Assembly: GCA_017163975.1 (NCBI GenBank)
Contig: JAFFSR010000244.1
Span: 12,649,501 to 12,713,500, forward strand
DNA: 64,000 nucleotides
Reading direction: 5' to 3'
Source: Anastatus disparis
Lineage: Eukaryota; Arthropoda; Insecta; Hymenoptera; Eupelmidae
In this document: positions 61,453 to 64,000 of the stretch, one piece after another
Layout: each line of letters begins with the position of its first letter
Position numbering within the stretch: the first letter of the stretch is position 1
The notes under the pieces: generated by a model
Database searches by the model: none
What the model saw: only the letters and a program-made list of their open reading frames with translations
Told to the model about the DNA's origin: nothing
Translations under genes and position numbers: made by a program

Positions 61453-62470
61453 ACTACTTGTTTATGACGTTGTTTTTAAGTTGTGATAAAAATTTGGAAA
61501 TATTCTTGAAATAATGGATTTTGATGATGTTTCTCGGATATGAATACCTTAACAATTATTGAATATGTAAATTAGAATCATTACAATGAAAAAAAAAATG
61601 TTAAATTTTCATTTTAGAAAATAAAATTAAAAATTGACAAATTTTTATAATTTAATTTTGTATCATAATTTTTTTATTTTTATTTAAAATAATTGCTTTG
61701 AAAATAAAAATTGTTTGAATCTCCAATTTCATCTTCAATAATTCTTGTACAAAATAAATAAAAATGAATGATTATTCAATAATATTAAGCACCAATAAAG
61801 AATTCCATAAACACTAACCACCTCCACTCCAAAACTTTATCCAAAGTTCTCTGTCCCCTCATTTTTTTAGTCTCATAAAAATCCCTTATGAAATTCGGCT
61901 CATCGATATAAAGCTTTTTCCCCTTACCTTCTTCATCTCCATTAAAAAAAAAAAAGAAAAACTGCTTCATATAAAATAAGACAAAACCGTCTTCTGTCTA
62001 GTTTCCTCGCAAAACATTCTAACGCCATTTACGAAAGGAAAAATATAAGTCACAACAAAATATCGATATATAGAAGAGAAAAAAAGGCTGTTCAAGTGTG
62101 ACGCGTATTTTCTTTTTTCAGGGATATATTGCCTTCTTCCTTTTTTTAGAAAAAGAAGAAAAAAAGGAGGTGGAGGTCTCCAATCGAAGCGTGACAAATG
62201 CCTAGGTGCAAGGAGTAAAGTAAAAATGGGTTCGGATAAAAAGTGAGGGTTTGGGTAAGAGAAAAAGAAGTAATTTATAGATGATAGACTAGGTTTTCTG
62301 TTCTGGCTTTCTAGCCTTTTTTTTTTTATTTTATGTTTTTATTTCCTTCTTTGATTCTCGCATTCTCATGCGTACGATAGCGAAAGATTAGAGAAAAAAC
62401 ATATTCTTTTTTTGAATGTCTTTTCTTATTATAGTAAACGATGTATGCGTGTAATTCAAGAGCTTTGATT
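61453..62470. other. AT-rich sequence and a GC-richer patch, noncoding
   Basis: The left half is A/T-rich. From about 61800 to 62320 the DNA is less biased, with poly-A and purine runs, and minus-strand ORFs of 61-76 codons (61785-61970, 61967-62197) that overlap each other, are rich in Phe/Arg, and have no known motif. No gene is supported. Confidence 0.5.
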
Positions 62471-62668
62471 GAGGTCGTCAGTGGCTCAATTGGTAGAGCG
62501 ATGGACTCATGATCTCGAGGTCCCGAGTTCGAATCCCGCTCTCGACTGATTGATACGAGCACCACTGTATGTTACATGTGCTTTCTTTACAAACACGCTG
62601 AGAAACCCTCCGTCGCTAATTAGCATCGCAATAATAGCTGAAATACAGCGACGTTAAATAAAATATTA
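62471..62668 (+). mobile_element. tRNA-derived SINE, copy 7
   Basis: A well-preserved plus-strand copy. The head begins GAGGTCGTCAGTGGCTCAAT, with box A (TGGCTCAATTGG) and a perfect box B (GAGTTCGAATCCC, 62525-62537). The body (GCACCACTGTATGTTACATGTG), CGTCGCTAATTAGCATCGC and the tail GCGACGTTAAATAAAATATT follow. Flanks AAGAGCTTTGATT and AAAGACTTTAATA may be a worn target-site duplication. The minus-strand ORF at 62326-62565 across the head gives the same spurious RERDSNSGPR peptide as copy 3. Confidence 0.92.
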
Positions 62669-64000
62669 AAAAAAGACTTTAATAACAATAATATTTTTAT
62701 TTCTCATCCTTTTTATATTTTGATTTTTAAGAGCGTTAATTTAAATTTTTTCTATAAGGGAAGAATAATTTATTTATTAGTTTGTTATTTTGTACAATTG
62801 ATTAGGCGATTCGTCAATTTTGTAAAACTTTTTAGCATATAAAAGTAGAATTTGATAGTCAATATGAATATGGAATTGAATATGTTAATTTCTAGATTTT
62901 CCAAAGTTGTAAATTAATTAAGAAATTTAAAAAGATATTTCAACTTAACAATTTTGTAAATAAAATCTTTGAGCACAAAAAAAAGGCAGCTGAATTTCAC
63001 ATTAGTCTTGAATGAAAAATTAACATCACTTAAATTTCTAAAACGAAAGAGGCATCCTCAGCTTGGCACTTATATCGTATAGGGCAAATATACAACAGTA
63101 GAAAACTATTCTTGCTTAGTAACATATATGTCGCTCTATTCTAGAAATTCACCGCGGCAAAAACACGCCGCCGGCTTTAAAACTATTAATACAACAGATA
63201 TATACATGTATAATTGTTACGGGCAAGAAGAAGAAGTCAGGTATACATTTTAAACTTTAAAACCTTATCTTATTCATCAATGAGCACATTCATGTTTTTA
63301 AGAGAATGAATATCTAAAGGGAAAAAGGGGATTGGCTTTTTTTAGGCTTAGGTGAATTCATCAACGAAACTTATTGCATAATTTTCAATCTTTTTACTTC
63401 GTATGTTATGTTTGTTAGATAATATTTATTTTATTTTTTCATCTTTATTATTTTTAGAAAATTTAATAAATTTAATTAAAATCACAATATTTATCAAAAA
63501 ATAGTTATATTTTCACAATTAAAAACAATATATACTTTAAACAATGTTAATCATACATCATTAACGCACATATTTCATTTTAAGTTAAAAAAAAATTTTT
63601 TTTGTAAACGCTAACAATAAAAGTAAAACTAAATATTCTTTTAAAATGCGGTAAATATAATCGGCAACTTGGTCGACAACAATACACAACAATTTGCGTA
63701 ATAAACAAAAAGGTATTAAAGCGATTAGATAAAAATTGTACGTAATTTCTGCTGTACCATTTCGTTAACGATTCATTTTGCCTAAATTATGATATTTTTC
63801 TTCTTATTTTTCTTTCTTACAAAGTCACACAACAACATGAAAAATCTTAACTTTTGTTATTTACATGCCAAGTTTATTAATATTAATGTAACGTATTTTT
63901 ATTTCCATTTTAGAAACAAAAAAAAATTTAAGGAAACAATGTAATATAAAACGAGCAGTAAAATAGTTTTCTTTTTTTAAAAGGAACGATAAATTCTTTT
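62669..64000. other. Gene-poor AT-rich sequence to the window end
   Basis: No gene is recognised. A less AT-rich patch at about 63030-63260 contains CACCGCGGCAAAAACACGCCGCCGGC-like CpG words, a GC high point for this end of the window. The rest is A/T-rich without ORFs of useful length. Confidence 0.5.

Overview
The window looks like nuclear DNA of an AT-rich eukaryote, most likely an arthropod and plausibly a parasitoid hymenopteran. It is by eye about three-quarters A+T. It has long A and T runs, microsatellites, fold-back elements and a tRNA-derived SINE family. There are no operons, ribosome-binding sites or dense ORFs. The wasp suggestion rests on the single convincing gene, an ankyrin-repeat protein with a PRANC/F-box-like C-terminus. 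That architecture is known from Nasonia and other parasitoid wasps, from Wolbachia-type bacteria and from poxviruses. The lineage call is inference.

Layout. 1-37.8 kb: a gene desert of very AT-rich sequence broken by short CpG- and pyrimidine-rich islands (clearest at 12.82-13.3, 23.5-26.8, 31.5-32.9 and 34.6-36.2 kb). It carries a fold-back cluster (391-604), three SINE copies, a 644-bp near-perfect inverted repeat (13327-13970) and a nest of palindromes flanked by 24-bp direct repeats (18686-19650). 37.8-45.2 kb: a dense repeat nest. It holds a dispersed-repeat pair, a palindrome cluster running into an (AT)n microsatellite, a two-unit tandem duplication, an element of about 0.9 kb with CCCTGGTAGAAA terminal inverted repeats, and a SINE. 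The 556-codon ankyrin gene (41574-43244, + strand) sits in the middle of this nest. 45.2-64 kb: more gene desert, with three SINE copies, short hairpin elements and GC-richer islands.

Function. The window shows only one gene, so there is no pathway to describe. The ankyrin protein fits a substrate-binding ankyrin array joined to an F-box-like end that would dock to an SCF ubiquitin ligase. Its single coding exon and repeat-rich surroundings suggest recent acquisition or duplication. The rest is probably intergenic or large-intron DNA. The islands are candidate regulatory modules or untranslated exons that cannot be confirmed by reading alone. The other long ORFs are best explained as translations of simple repeats or SINEs.
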